From the NCBI GenBank assembly GCA_964396385.1, contig CAYNFH010000024.1, positions 1 to 43,742 of the forward strand: a stretch of 43,742 nt of DNA, written 5' to 3'. The notes below the pieces were generated by a model. It made no database searches. It was not told the DNA's origin and saw only the letters and a program-made list of their open reading frames with translations. This document shows positions 30,271-38,800 of the stretch, in pieces. Source of the stretch: CAYNFH01 sp964396385 (lineage in GTDB: Bacteria; Armatimonadota; Chthonomonadetes; Chthonomonadales; CAJBBX01). Each line of letters starts with the position of its first letter. The first letter of the stretch is position 1. Made by a program: the position numbers and the translations under genes.

Positions 30271-31572
30271 ATGAGGATCGCCCGCACCTCAGTGGTGCAT
30301 CTGCCAGGGCCTTTGCCTTTTCCGGAGTCCGCGAAGGCGGACTTTGCGCCGTTGGTAGCCCGCGACTTCAGTCGCCGGGGCACAGCAGTCGCCCGCAGCC
30401 TAGTGCCCCTCGTCATTCTGTTAGTGCCGCACTCCTTTGTGGCGGCAGATGCCGCTCTGCCGCCCATTTCTACTCCCTTTATAGTAGTGGAGCGGCTGCC
30501 GGAGGGCGGTATTCAGGCCCAGGCAGCCGTCGATTCGAAGGGCACGGTGCACGTGGTGTTCTTCAAAGGGCCCCCGGAAGCCGGAGACCTCTACTACAGC
30601 CACTGGTCGGCCGTCGCGGGCCCAGCGGCCGCAATGGGGCCCGTCCGGGTCAACAGCGAGCCTCACACCGCCACGGCCATCGGCTCCATTCGAACCGAGC
30701 AGATCGCCATCGGAAAGGACGACCGCATCCACATCGTCTGGAACGGCATCGCACCCAAAGGCAACAAGCCGTACGCCCCCTTGTACATGGCCTATGCCCG
30801 GATGAACGATAAGGGCACCGGCTTCGAGCCGCAGCGGAACCTGTGCCGGTGGTCCGGCTACCTGGATGGGGGCGGAAGCATCGCGGCGGATCGGGAGGGC
30901 AACGTCTACGCCCTCTGGCACACGGCCCCGCCGGACAACAAGCAGGGCGAGGCGGGACGCGGGGTGTTCCTGGCGATCTCCCGGGACAACGGAGCCACCT
31001 TCGAGCGGGAGCGGATGATCAACCCGGTCCCAACCGGAGCCTGCGCCTGCTGCGGCATGCGGGCATTGGTCGACCACGTGGGCACGCTCCGGGTGCTCTA
31101 CCGCTCCGCCAGCCGGGGCGGCACGGAGCGCGATACCATGCTTCTCACCTCCACAGATAAGGGCAAGTCCTTCCAACTGCGCACCCTGGACCCCTGGTCC
31201 CTGAATGCGTGTCCCATGAGCAGCTTCTCCCTGGCGGACAGCGCGGGAGTTCCCGTCGCGGCCTGGGAGACGCGCGAGCAAGTCTTCTGGGCGCCGCTTA
31301 CAGTGGATGGCAGCCCGGCCCGCCCCGCGTCCGCCGCGCCCGGCGGCGTAGGCAAGAGCAAACATCCGGTGGTGCTGGCGGACGGCCGTGGCCACCTGCT
31401 CTTCGCCTGGACGGAAGGAACGGGATGGCAGCGAGGGGGCGCCGTCGGCTGGCAGCTCTACGACGCGGGCGGCGCCCCCATCGGCCCGCCCGGCCACGCA
31501 GACGGACTGCCCGTCTGGAGCCTCCTGACCGCCTACACCCGCCCGGACGGCGCATTCGTAATCCTGTACTGA
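30271..31572 (+). CDS. Exported BNR/sialidase-like beta-propeller protein
   Basis: Repeated blades of the type DDRIHIVWNG, ADREGNVYALWHTAP, ISRDNGATFER and STDKGKSFQLRT (Asp-box-like S/T-x-D-x-G-x-[TS]-[WF]) indicate a six-bladed propeller. They are spread over about residues 80-440. TGACACCGM is a possible metal-binding Cys cluster, fitting the metal-resistance context. The signal peptide core (LVPLVILLVPHSFVAADA) begins at about residue 46. The preceding residues are encoded largely by a repeat hairpin. AAGGAGG overlaps the previous stop region, 8 bp before ATG 30271. No sialidase Arg triad can be called, so hydrolase activity is not claimed. Confidence 0.75.
   Translation: MRIARTSVVHLPGPLPFPESAKADFAPLVARDFSRRGTAVARSLVPLVILLVPHSFVAADAALPPISTPFIVVERLPEGGIQAQAAVDSKGTVHVVFFKGPPEAGDLYYSHWSAVAGPAAAMGPVRVNSEPHTATAIGSIRTEQIAIGKDDRIHIVWNGIAPKGNKPYAPLYMAYARMNDKGTGFEPQRNLCRWSGYLDGGGSIAADREGNVYALWHTAPPDNKQGEAGRGVFLAISRDNGATFERERMINPVPTGACACCGMRALVDHVGTLRVLYRSASRGGTERDTMLLTSTDKGKSFQLRTLDPWSLNACPMSSFSLADSAGVPVAAWETREQVFWAPLTVDGSPARPASAAPGGVGKSKHPVVLADGRGHLLFAWTEGTGWQRGGAVGWQLYDAGGAPIGPPGHADGLPVWSLLTAYTRPDGAFVILY
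30318..30376. repeat. Two-hairpin repeat inserted in the signal-peptide region of the BNR gene
   Basis: AGTCCGC-GAAG-GCGGACT (30326-30343) and GCGACT-TC-AGTCGC (30362-30375) sit 18 bp apart. The GTCCGC...GCGGAC shape is a common dispersed repeat in several phyla, from memory. It reads in frame as KADFAPLVARDFSRRGT, between the start codon and the hydrophobic core. Confidence 0.6.
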
Positions 31573-31660
31573 CCCGGCGGGCAGGAACCCGAGGCGCATC
31601 GCGCCGTACACCGTTTATGGACGCCCCAAAGCGCGTCTATAGAAGGGAGTACGGTTGTAC

Positions 31661-32365
31661 ATGGACGGGGCATTGGACCGGCGGCACGTGCTCATCGCGG
31701 GCGCGGGAGTTATCCTGGGGGCGGCAGGACTCGCCGTTCCGGTGGCGGCCGAGCCGCAACAGGGCAAGTGGGACCCGGACGAGGGTGTTACGGCCCCGGA
31801 AGACCTGATGAAGGAGCACGGCGTGCTCAACCGCTGTCTCCTCATCTATGAGGAGGGGCTGCGCCGCATCCAGAACCGGAAGGAGATCTCTCCCCAAGTC
31901 TTCCTTCACACGGCCCAGCTTATCCGCCACTTCGTGGAGGAGTACCACGAGAAGAACGAGGAGAACTACATCTTTCCAGTCTTTGAAAAGCACCACACGC
32001 TGGTGGACCTGGTCGAAACGCTCAAGGCGCAGCACAAGGCCGGCCGCGCCGTCACCGCCCGCATCCTTCAGCTCTCGCAGCCGGACACCTTCCGTCACTC
32101 CGAGAACCGGTCCCAGCTCGTTACGGAGGTCCACGCGTTCATCCGCATGTACCGCCCGCACGAGGCGCGGGAAGACACCGTGCTCTTCCCCACGCTCCGG
32201 ACCATCCTCCCGCCGAAGCAGGTGCAGAGCTTGGGCGACCGCATGGAGGAGGCAGAGCACAAAGTCCTGGGGGACGAGGGCTTCGAGAAGAGCGTGGCTC
32301 AGGTAGCCGCCATCGAGAAGTCGCTGGGCATCTACGACATACGGCAGTTCACTCCACGGACATAA
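31661..32365 (+). CDS. Exported hemerythrin-domain protein
   Basis: A Tat-like/Sec N-terminus (LDRRHVLIAGAGVILGAAGL, AVPVAAEP) is followed by a four-helix HHE domain. His/Glu ligand candidates are in LMKEHGVLNRC, IRHFVEEYHEKNEENYIFPV, LKAQHKAGRA and RMYRPHEAREDTVLFP. It therefore probably acts outside the cytoplasm, unlike the HHE protein at 25140. TTG at 31655 lies 5 bp after GGGAG and ATG at 31661 lies 11 bp after it; either could be used. The chromate transporter begins 8 bp after the stop, suggesting one transcript. The function (O2/NO or metal sensing) is inferred from the domain. Confidence 0.88.
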   Translation: MDGALDRRHVLIAGAGVILGAAGLAVPVAAEPQQGKWDPDEGVTAPEDLMKEHGVLNRCLLIYEEGLRRIQNRKEISPQVFLHTAQLIRHFVEEYHEKNEENYIFPVFEKHHTLVDLVETLKAQHKAGRAVTARILQLSQPDTFRHSENRSQLVTEVHAFIRMYRPHEAREDTVLFPTLRTILPPKQVQSLGDRMEEAEHKVLGDEGFEKSVAQVAAIEKSLGIYDIRQFTPRT

Positions 32366-32373
32366 CCGAAGCC

Positions 32374-33551
32374 GTGGAGCGCGTTTCGCTGGGAAAGCTC
32401 CTCCTGGTCTTCCTCCGTCTGGGCGCCACCGCCTTCGGCGGCCCCGCGGCCCACGTGGCGATGATGGAGGCGGAGCTCGTCCGCAAGCGCCGTTGGCTCA
32501 CACACGAGCAGTTCCTCGACCTGTTCGGCACCGCCAACCTGCTGCCCGGCCCCAGCTCCACGGAGACGGCCATCCTCATCGGCCACCATCTCCGCGGCCG
32601 CGCCGGGCTGGTGACGGCAGGACTCGCCTTCATCTTGCCGGCCGCCATAATGGTTGCGGCGATTGCCTGGGCCTACGTCCGTTACGGCAGCTTGCCGCAG
32701 GTATCAGGCATCCTCTACGGCGTCAAACCCGTCATCATCGCAATCATACTGCAGGCGCTCTGGAGACTCGGCCGCACGGCGATCAAAACGCGGATCCTCG
32801 CCATCGTCGCCGCGGCCTCCCTCGCCGCCGGCCTCGCCAACGTTAGCCCGCTGCCCATCCTGTTCGTCGGTGGCGCGGTTCTCGCTGCCGCCCGGTGGAC
32901 GCGGGAGGACCGCCGGTCCGGCGCCGTGTCGCTGCTCATCCTGTTGGCCTTGGGCACGCTGCTGCTGTTCGGACCCGCGCTGGTGGCCCGGCTCGCCCCG
33001 GGCGGCGGCTCGGCATCGGCGGTGCCCTTTCGTCCGGGCATCACTCCGCTCTTCCTCTACTTCCTCAAGGTGGGCTCCGTGCTTTACGGGAGCGGCTACG
33101 TTCTCCTCGCCTTTCTTCGGACGGACCTGGTGAGCCGCTGGCATTGGCTCACCGCCTCCCAGCTTCTGGATGCGACGGCGGTGGGCCAGGTCACCCCGGG
33201 TCCGGTCTTCACTACCGCAACCTTCATCGGCTACGTTCTGGCCGGGCCCTGGGGAGCGGCCACGGCCACCGTCGGCATCTTCCTCCCGGCGTTTGTATAC
33301 ACCTACATCAGCGGGCCGGTGGTCGCGCGCTTGCGCCGGCCCCCATGGCATCGGCGTTTCTGAACGGTGTGAACGGCGCGGCGCTGGCGCTCATGGCCGC
33401 GATTACGCTGCAGCTAGGGCGCGCCGCCGTCGTGGATTTGAGTACCGTGGCACTCTTCCTGGCGTCCGCGCTCCTGCTCATCCGTCTCCGCATAAACTCC
33501 GCGTGGCTCATCTTCGCAGGCGCCGCCGCAGGCCTTCTCCACAAGGCCTGA
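32374..33551 (+). pseudogene. chrA: Chromate transporter, CHR family (chrA), interrupted by a frameshift near its end
   Basis: CHR transporters export chromate. The first frame (32374-33363) encodes the two homologous halves: RLGATAFGGPAAHVAMMEAE with NLLPGPSSTETAILIGHHLR, then FLYFLKVGSVLYGSGYVLLA with GQVTPGPVFTTATFIGY. It stops after RLRRPPWHRRF. The family C-terminus (ASAFLNGVNGAALALMAAI, then NSAWLIFAGAAAGLLHKA) continues in the -1 frame from ATG 33345 to 33551. Adding one G after TGG 33346-33348 restores a normal protein of about 392 residues. A sequencing error, real mutation, or reinitiation from ATG 33345 (overlapping the stop) are possible. The first start is GTG without a good ribosome-binding site. 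Confidence 0.8.
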
Positions 33552-33602
33552 CTCCCACCCGCCGCGTGTGCTACGATAGGCTCCGCAGTGAGTCCGAAAC
33601 TT

Positions 33603-33681
33603 CCCCTCTCCTGTTTTTCTTGGGAGAGGGGCTGTATGTAGGGCGTAACAATAGGTACAGTCCGGGGGTGAGGGCCCCGGC
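33603..33681. repeat. CCCCTCTCC hairpin repeat, apparently interrupted
   Basis: CCCCTCTCC (33603-33611) and GGAGAGGGG (33623-33631) form a 9-bp stem. The usual flank of this kind of repeat, GGGGGTGAGGGCC, follows only after about 33 extra bases (33633-33663). It lies between the chromate transporter and CDF genes and may serve as a terminator. Confidence 0.45.
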
Positions 33682-33693
33682 ACGCAAGGACCA

Positions 33694-34629
33694 ATGCAAA
33701 GATCCGCCAAATTCGCCAACGACCGCGGTGCCAAGGTCGCCGCCGCCCGGCTCTCCGTCGGCTCCAATGCCTTCCTCATCCTCCTGAAGCTCGCGGCAGG
33801 ACTCGCTACCGGCTCGGTCGGCGTGCTCTCGGAGGCCGCCCACTCCGGCACGGACCTCGCCGCCGCCCTCATCGCTTACTTCTCTGTGCGGCTCGCGGAC
33901 CAGCCCGCGGACGAAGAGCATCCGTACGGCCACGGCAAAGTGGAGAGCCTCTCCGCCATGGCGGAGGCGACTCTCATCATTCTGGCCGCCCTCTGGATCA
34001 TCTATGAGGGCATCGACAGGCTCATTCATCCACACTTCGCGCCCGGCGTCGGTCTGGGCATCGGGGTCATGGCTCTTTCGGCGGCCATCAACACCTTCCT
34101 GGTGCGCTATCTACTCCGGGTGGCCCGGGCCACAGACTCGCCCGCCCTCCGCGCAGATGCCGTCCACCTCCGCACGGACGTCTTCACCTCCCTCAGCGTC
34201 CTGGTGGGCCTGGTGCTGGTGCGGGTCACGCAAATCGCCGTCTTCGACGCCATAGTCGCCCTCGGGGTCGCCATCCTCATCCTTTTCGCCGCCTGGGGCC
34301 TGGCGCGCGGCGCGCTGGAGCACCTGATGGACGTGCAGCTTCCGGAGCGCGACGTCCAGGCGGTGCGCGATGTGCTCGATTCCGAGCCTGGGGTAAAGGG
34401 CTACCACAAACTCCGCACGCGGAAATCGGGATCCGCACGCCACGTGGACGCCCACGTCCTGCTTGACGACAACCTGAGCCTGGTGGACGCGCACGATCTG
34501 ACGGAGAAACTGGAAGACCGAATGAGAGAGGCCCTGCCCAACGCGGAGATTACGCTCCACACCGAGCCGTACCGGGCAGAGCAGCGCCACCAGCACGAGC
34601 AGCACGGCGGCCCCGCCCCGGAAGATTAG
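33694..34629 (+). CDS. Cation diffusion facilitator (CDF) family metal exporter
   Basis: CDF proteins exchange Zn, Co, Fe or Cd for protons across the inner membrane. Six helices are visible, with AHSGTDLAAALIAYFSVRLA in helix II and RADAVHLRTDVFTSLSVLVG in helix V, each carrying the His/Asp metal-site pattern. DEEHPYGHGKVESLS is the cytoplasmic loop signature. The C-terminal domain (about 205-300) includes GYHKLRTRKSGSARHVDAHV, ending in a His-rich tail (RHQHEQHGG). AAGGA lies 4 bp before the ATG. It follows chrA, so the two probably form a metal-resistance unit. Confidence 0.92.
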   Translation: MQRSAKFANDRGAKVAAARLSVGSNAFLILLKLAAGLATGSVGVLSEAAHSGTDLAAALIAYFSVRLADQPADEEHPYGHGKVESLSAMAEATLIILAALWIIYEGIDRLIHPHFAPGVGLGIGVMALSAAINTFLVRYLLRVARATDSPALRADAVHLRTDVFTSLSVLVGLVLVRVTQIAVFDAIVALGVAILILFAAWGLARGALEHLMDVQLPERDVQAVRDVLDSEPGVKGYHKLRTRKSGSARHVDAHVLLDDNLSLVDAHDLTEKLEDRMREALPNAEITLHTEPYRAEQRHQHEQHGGPAPED

Positions 34630-34634
34630 CGCGC

Positions 34635-34663
34635 TTGCCAAAGGGAGCAATTCACGCTAGAAT
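34635..34663 (+). promoter_or_regulatory. Putative sigma-70-type promoter for the zinc-ribbon TPR gene pair
   Basis: TTGCCA (34635-34640) and TAGAAT (34658-34663) are 17 bp apart. The predicted start would be near 34670, giving a leader of about 84 nt to ATG 34754. Confidence 0.45.
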
Positions 34664-34753
34664 AGCGTTTGACGCGCCGCGCTCATGTACTGTTCCGCCA
34701 ATTCCACCCCGCTGCGGCCTCTCGAAAGTCGTTCTAGTGTGAGCAAGGAATCC

Positions 34754-36172
34754 ATGCGTGACCTGAATGAGTCGTCCCCGGAGACCGGCACGCCGCCGAA
34801 GGTCGTGCCGGAGGAGGGTGTCCAAACCATGTTCTGTACGCAGTGCGGCACCAAGAACGGTTCGGATGCGAACTTCTGCAAGCAGTGCGGCCGAAGGCTG
34901 GACCGCCCGGCCGTGCTGAAGCTAACTGACGAGCAGGCGGCGGAGCTGGAGCAGCCGGAAGAGAAAGTGGACCGCCTGCTGGCCGCGGCTTTCAAAGCTC
35001 GTAAGGCGGGCGAGATGGAGGCGGCCATTGCGGCCTGCGAAGAGGCGATCGCGATCCGTCCGGAAAGCACCTCCGCACACTCCCTGCTGGGCATTCTCTA
35101 TGAAAGGCAGGGCGAGCGCGAAAAAGCAGTCGCACAGTTCGAGCGGGTCCTGGAGCTCAATCCCGGCAGCATCGCCGATAGAGAGAAGCTGGAGCAACTC
35201 AAGGACAGTACCACTAGCCTCACCCCCCGCAAGATTATCAGCAACCACCACGCGCCCTCTGCCGGCAAGGCGCCCAGGCCGTGGCTGCCGGTAGCCGTCG
35301 CGGCGGCAGTGTTCATCATCGTGCTGCTTGCCGGATCTTGGGCCATGTTGGGGCACTCTGTCCGGCCCACGCGCGCTTCCGGGGGAGCGCCACTGCCACG
35401 GCCCGTCTCGATCGCTCAGGCGCCTCAGACAGCGCAGCCCACCGCCTCCACTCCGGCTCCGAAGGCCACTGCGTCCATCGATCCGTACGCGGCCTGGGGC
35501 TCCCTCATGGAGCGCGCCTACGCCAACGCAGCCGCGCGGCCGCAGGTCACAGAGTCGCGCCCACGGCCGCAGGAGAGCAGCCGCGAGGTCCCGCCGGCGC
35601 CTATCCTCATCCAGCCACAAGACCTGAAGGCGCGACCCAACTCCGTCCCTCCCACTCTCCGCCCGGAGTCGGACGGCGTCGTCCACCTGCCGGAAGGCGG
35701 TACTTCCGGCGGAGCACCGGAGCCTGGTACTACCTCAGCGCAGCCGCTGGAGACTGCCACGGCGCCTCCTGGGTCCCAGGCGCAGAGGAACCTAGGGAAG
35801 ATCTCCATCATCGTTTCCGAGGATACTCCCAGCGGACGAGCAGTTAGCACTGCGTCCGCGAACGGCAATTCGAGTGGGAGTATGGATTCGCGCAACCACC
35901 GCGCCATCGCCCAGCAGGCGCAGATGCAGGGCAACTACCCGAGTGCTATCAAGGAGTACAGCCGAGCTCTGGACGGCGCCGGGGACGACTCCGCCTTCAT
36001 CCACCAGCAGATCGCTCTCTGCTACCAGCGCCTGGACCAGCGGGACAGCGCCATCACGCACTACCGGGACGCTATTGCGGAATACAACAAGCAGATCGCC
36101 GCCGGCCGGAACGTCGAATCGGCCAAGAGGGGAATCCGGTTCTGCGATGACGGTATCCGGGTATGCCAGTAG
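34754..36172 (+). CDS. Zinc-ribbon, TPR and single-membrane-segment protein
   Basis: A zinc ribbon sits at residues 26-47: MFCTQCGTKNGSDANFCKQC, with Cys28, 31, 42 and 45. Two TPR-type helix pairs follow (about 78-150; SAHSLLGILYERQGEREKAV). A membrane segment (WLPVAVAAAVFIIVLLAGSW, about 179-198) separates them from a Pro/Ala-rich linker and a C-terminal TPR block. So the zinc ribbon and first TPR are probably cytoplasmic and the rest external. AAGGAA lies 4 bp before ATG 34754; an ATG at 34685 has no ribosome-binding site and would be 15 nt from the predicted transcription start. The stop overlaps the next start by 10 bp. Function is not recognised. Confidence 0.75.
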   Translation: MRDLNESSPETGTPPKVVPEEGVQTMFCTQCGTKNGSDANFCKQCGRRLDRPAVLKLTDEQAAELEQPEEKVDRLLAAAFKARKAGEMEAAIAACEEAIAIRPESTSAHSLLGILYERQGEREKAVAQFERVLELNPGSIADREKLEQLKDSTTSLTPRKIISNHHAPSAGKAPRPWLPVAVAAAVFIIVLLAGSWAMLGHSVRPTRASGGAPLPRPVSIAQAPQTAQPTASTPAPKATASIDPYAAWGSLMERAYANAAARPQVTESRPRPQESSREVPPAPILIQPQDLKARPNSVPPTLRPESDGVVHLPEGGTSGGAPEPGTTSAQPLETATAPPGSQAQRNLGKISIIVSEDTPSGRAVSTASANGNSSGSMDSRNHRAIAQQAQMQGNYPSAIKEYSRALDGAGDDSAFIHQQIALCYQRLDQRDSAITHYRDAIAEYNKQIAAGRNVESAKRGIRFCDDGIRVCQ

Positions 36173-37941
36173 CTCCAATTCAGCACACCTCGATTAGCTC
36201 CCCCAGTATTGGGGGCGCGGAGGGCTGGAGGGTTGTGCTGACATTGCTAATTCTGGCTGTTTGCGCTCCGGCGGTCCGCGCCTCCGCGCAGCAGCCGCCG
36301 ACCGTTCTAATCGTCTCCCAACCCGCCGAAGGCGTTGAGCAGAAGGACTTCGTAGACATCGGCCCCTACGTGGCGCGCGAGCTCCAGACCTCCGGAAGGT
36401 ACACCCCTCTCGTCTTCAAACCGTCCCTCCAGCAGATACGGGACGCCCTCGCCGCCAAGACACTCGCCGAGTCGGACATCTCGCTGCCCATCGGTAAGGA
36501 TGCCTCCCGCAAGATAGCGCGCGCCGTGGCAGCCACGTACGTCCTTCGCGTCTCCGCGGAGCTCACGCGCAACGGCGTGGGTGGAACGGCGGAGATGGAG
36601 CGGCTCGTAGGGCAGGCCGACGCGGCGCCCATTTTCCTCCAGCAGTTCAGTCCGGTCCACGGCCGGAGCAAGACTCCCAGCGTCCTGGCGGGCATTAACG
36701 TGATGGTCTCCAGCATCATGGAGAAGATTACGGGATCCGCCGGCCGGATCCAGGTGGGCCCGACGGTCACCGTCCAGATTCCGGACAACCGGAAGAGACG
36801 CTCCCGCTTTGACAAGACAGCTTCACAGAAGACGACGGATAGCAACGCCGCGGAACATGCCAAGTCAGGGGAGCCTGGCACGGACGCTGCGAATGTTCCT
36901 CTGCCCGCGGGCAAGACGCCGGACACGGCCTCTGCGATCAAGACGGCGCCCACATCCACGCCCACAAGCCACGCGGAGGCGCCTCCTCCCTCGCGCCGCC
37001 CCGAACCGGCGGGTCCTGCGCTCTCCACGCTCGATTTCCGGGTGAAGGAGTTCCGTAAGCGCGGGGACCTGCCGAACCTTATCATCGGCCTGCGCCACCT
37101 GATCGACGAGCGCCCAAGGGACCCTGCGCTCCGCCGTGACCTGGCCAGGGCCTACCTGGAGTACGGATGGCAGCCTTCCGCACAGGATGAGGCCGCCCGT
37201 GCGGTCTCCATCGCGCCGGACGCCGCCCCGCTGCACCGCCTGCTCGGGGACTGCTACGCGGCGGCGGGCAATACGAACGCGGCCGTCGCGCAGTACGACG
37301 AGGCCATTCGCCTGGCACCTAAGGACGCCGACAACTTCATCGCCCTGGGAGACGGCTACTGGAATGCCGGCCGGCCGGATGAAGCGCTGAAGGCGTACGA
37401 GGGGGCGGTTCGCGCGGACATGAACAGCGCGGCGGCGCACCGGCGGCTCGCCCGCTTCTACGCCCTCAAGGGGCTGTACGCGGACAGCCTGCGCGAGATG
37501 TCCTCCGCCGGTCCCGCCGGCACGGCGGATGACTGGGCCGCCCTCAGCGACTTTGGGGACCTGCTTGGCGTCGCCTCCTCCAGTCTGAAGGACGTGCTGG
37601 TCGGTCAGCGCGCCATCCGCCAGGCTCTCGTCAATGGCTCCAAGACCCGTGAGCAGGCCTTCAAGGAGACGACCGATCTAAAAAGGCGCGCGGAAGCCAT
37701 CGCGGAGTACCTCGACGCGCTCCCGCCTCCGCCCTCCCTGCTCCGCGTGCAGAGTCTCTACGCGCAGGCGGCCGTGCTGGCCGTGCAGGCGTCGGACGCT
37801 GCGCTGGACTTCCTCCAGACCCAGGATTCCCGCCACGAGGACGACGCCAACCTGGCGGAGGTGGAGACGAACAAGCAGCTCACCGACGCCGCGCGCCGCC
37901 TGAAGGCGGCCATCTCACCCAAGCCCGGCGAAGGCGAATGA
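36163..37941 (+). CDS. Exported TPR protein, partner of the zinc-ribbon TPR gene
   Basis: A signal-like segment (VVLTLLILAVCAPAVRASAQ, about 24-43) precedes a domain with VARELQTSGRYTPLVF and SRKIARAVAATYVLRVS. This resembles TolB/CsgG-type sensors of unknown ligand. A disordered Thr/Pro linker (about 215-285) leads to TPR repeats (LRRDLARAYLEYGWQPSAQD, LHRLLGDCYAAAGNTNAAVA, DADNFIALGDGYWNAGRPDE). A helical C-terminus ends in LKAAISPKPGEGE. The start overlaps the previous stop by 10 bp, so the two are translationally coupled and probably interact. The family is not recognised. Repeat element D begins 3 bp after the stop. Confidence 0.72.
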   Translation: MPVAPIQHTSISSPSIGGAEGWRVVLTLLILAVCAPAVRASAQQPPTVLIVSQPAEGVEQKDFVDIGPYVARELQTSGRYTPLVFKPSLQQIRDALAAKTLAESDISLPIGKDASRKIARAVAATYVLRVSAELTRNGVGGTAEMERLVGQADAAPIFLQQFSPVHGRSKTPSVLAGINVMVSSIMEKITGSAGRIQVGPTVTVQIPDNRKRRSRFDKTASQKTTDSNAAEHAKSGEPGTDAANVPLPAGKTPDTASAIKTAPTSTPTSHAEAPPPSRRPEPAGPALSTLDFRVKEFRKRGDLPNLIIGLRHLIDERPRDPALRRDLARAYLEYGWQPSAQDEAARAVSIAPDAAPLHRLLGDCYAAAGNTNAAVAQYDEAIRLAPKDADNFIALGDGYWNAGRPDEALKAYEGAVRADMNSAAAHRRLARFYALKGLYADSLREMSSAGPAGTADDWAALSDFGDLLGVASSSLKDVLVGQRAIRQALVNGSKTREQAFKETTDLKRRAEAIAEYLDALPPPPSLLRVQSLYAQAAVLAVQASDAALDFLQTQDSRHEDDANLAEVETNKQLTDAARRLKAAISPKPGEGE

Positions 37942-37944
37942 TCG

Positions 37945-38016
37945 GGTGACACAGTGACAAGGTGACAAGGTGAACCCGGATTCCGGACTCACAACCCTCA
38001 GCCCTCAACCCTCAAT
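37945..38016. repeat. Element D: two different tandem words flanking a GGATTCCGG core
   Basis: The left has GTGACA/GTGACAAG octamers (37946-37968). The core is GGATTCCGG (37978-37986). The right has CCCTCAG/CCCTCAA words (37994-38013). The arms are not complementary to each other, unlike A, B and E. The likely start codon GTG (37970) and an AAGG ribosome-binding site of the CBM9-like gene lie within it. Confidence 0.7.
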
Positions 38017-38800
38017 CTGCCTGGAGCTCCCGACATATCGGTGTCCGCGATTGGGCGCCGACTTTGCCCTGGACGGCGACCTCGGTAAGCCCGTCTGGCG
38101 CTGCGCGCCGGTCTCCTGGCTGGTAGCCACCACAGGGCAGGGTGAGGCGGCGGTAGGGGACGGGGCCTTGTTCATTTCCGCCGGATTAGCCGCCATGCCC
38201 AACGCCCAACGCCCAACGCCCACTTTCCAGTACCAACCTACCGCCTTCCGGGCGTGCTGGACGGCGGCTAACCTCTACCTGGGGTTTCAGTGCCTGGACA
38301 CGGACATCTGGGGCACCTACCTCCGGCGTGACGATCCACTCTACGACGAAGAGGTGGTAGAGGCGTTCCTCTGCCCAACAGGCGACGTGACGCGTTATTA
38401 TGAGCTGGAAGTGAGTCCCCGCAACGTGCTGTTCGATGGCTCCGTCCACAGCCCGGACCGCGTTCGGACCACGATGACGGTGGACACCGGCTGGGACTGC
38501 CCGGGCATCCGAACAGCCGTTCTGGTGGAGGGCACGCTGGACGACCGCTCCGATCAAGACCGCTGGTGGAGCGTGGAGATCGCCGTCCCCTTCTCCGCCT
38601 TTCCGGAGGCGGAACCGCCCAGATTCGGCGATGAGTGGCGCGCCAACTTCTACCGCATAGACCGCGCCGATCCACCCGAATTCATCGCCTGGTCTCCCAC
38701 CCTGGAGGTTCCACCCAACTTCCACGTCCCGGAGCGGTTTGGCAGGCTGGTTTTCACCGACCATACACCTCCCTCAGCACCGCCACCAGCTCGCGCATGA
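37970..38800 (+). CDS. CBM9-like carbohydrate-binding family protein
   Basis: The fold of family 9 carbohydrate-binding-like proteins is visible: FALDGDLGKPVWRCAP at about residue 26, FRACWTAANLYLGFQCLDTD (about 87-106), DDPLYDEEVVEAFLCP and RYYELEVSPRNVLFD. WWSVEIAVPFSAFP and GDEWRANFYRIDRAD complete it. These usually bind or act on sugars. The only plausible start, GTG 37970, is inside repeat element D. A second repeat (element J, 38197-38222) adds GLAAMPNAQRPTPTFQ in frame. No signal peptide is present, so it is probably cytoplasmic. It converges on the pseudouridine synthase gene and overlaps it by 47 bp. Confidence 0.78.
   Translation: MNPDSGLTTLSPQPSICLELPTYRCPRLGADFALDGDLGKPVWRCAPVSWLVATTGQGEAAVGDGALFISAGLAAMPNAQRPTPTFQYQPTAFRACWTAANLYLGFQCLDTDIWGTYLRRDDPLYDEEVVEAFLCPTGDVTRYYELEVSPRNVLFDGSVHSPDRVRTTMTVDTGWDCPGIRTAVLVEGTLDDRSDQDRWWSVEIAVPFSAFPEAEPPRFGDEWRANFYRIDRADPPEFIAWSPTLEVPPNFHVPERFGRLVFTDHTPPSAPPPARA
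38197..38222. repeat. Element J: tandem heptamer GCCCAAC inside the CBM9-like gene
   Basis: GCCCAAC is repeated three times plus GCCCA (38197-38222). No inverted arm or core is evident. It is in frame and encodes PNAQRPTP. Confidence 0.75.

Noticed and set aside
33330..33350. Programmed -1 frameshift in the chromate transporter
   Set aside because: The C run does not form a proper X XXY YYZ heptamer in the reading frame and no stimulatory structure is seen; a plain frameshift or sequencing error is simpler.
37945..38222. CRISPR array or phage repeat
   Set aside because: Repeat units are 7-8 bp with no unique spacers, and no cas gene is near.
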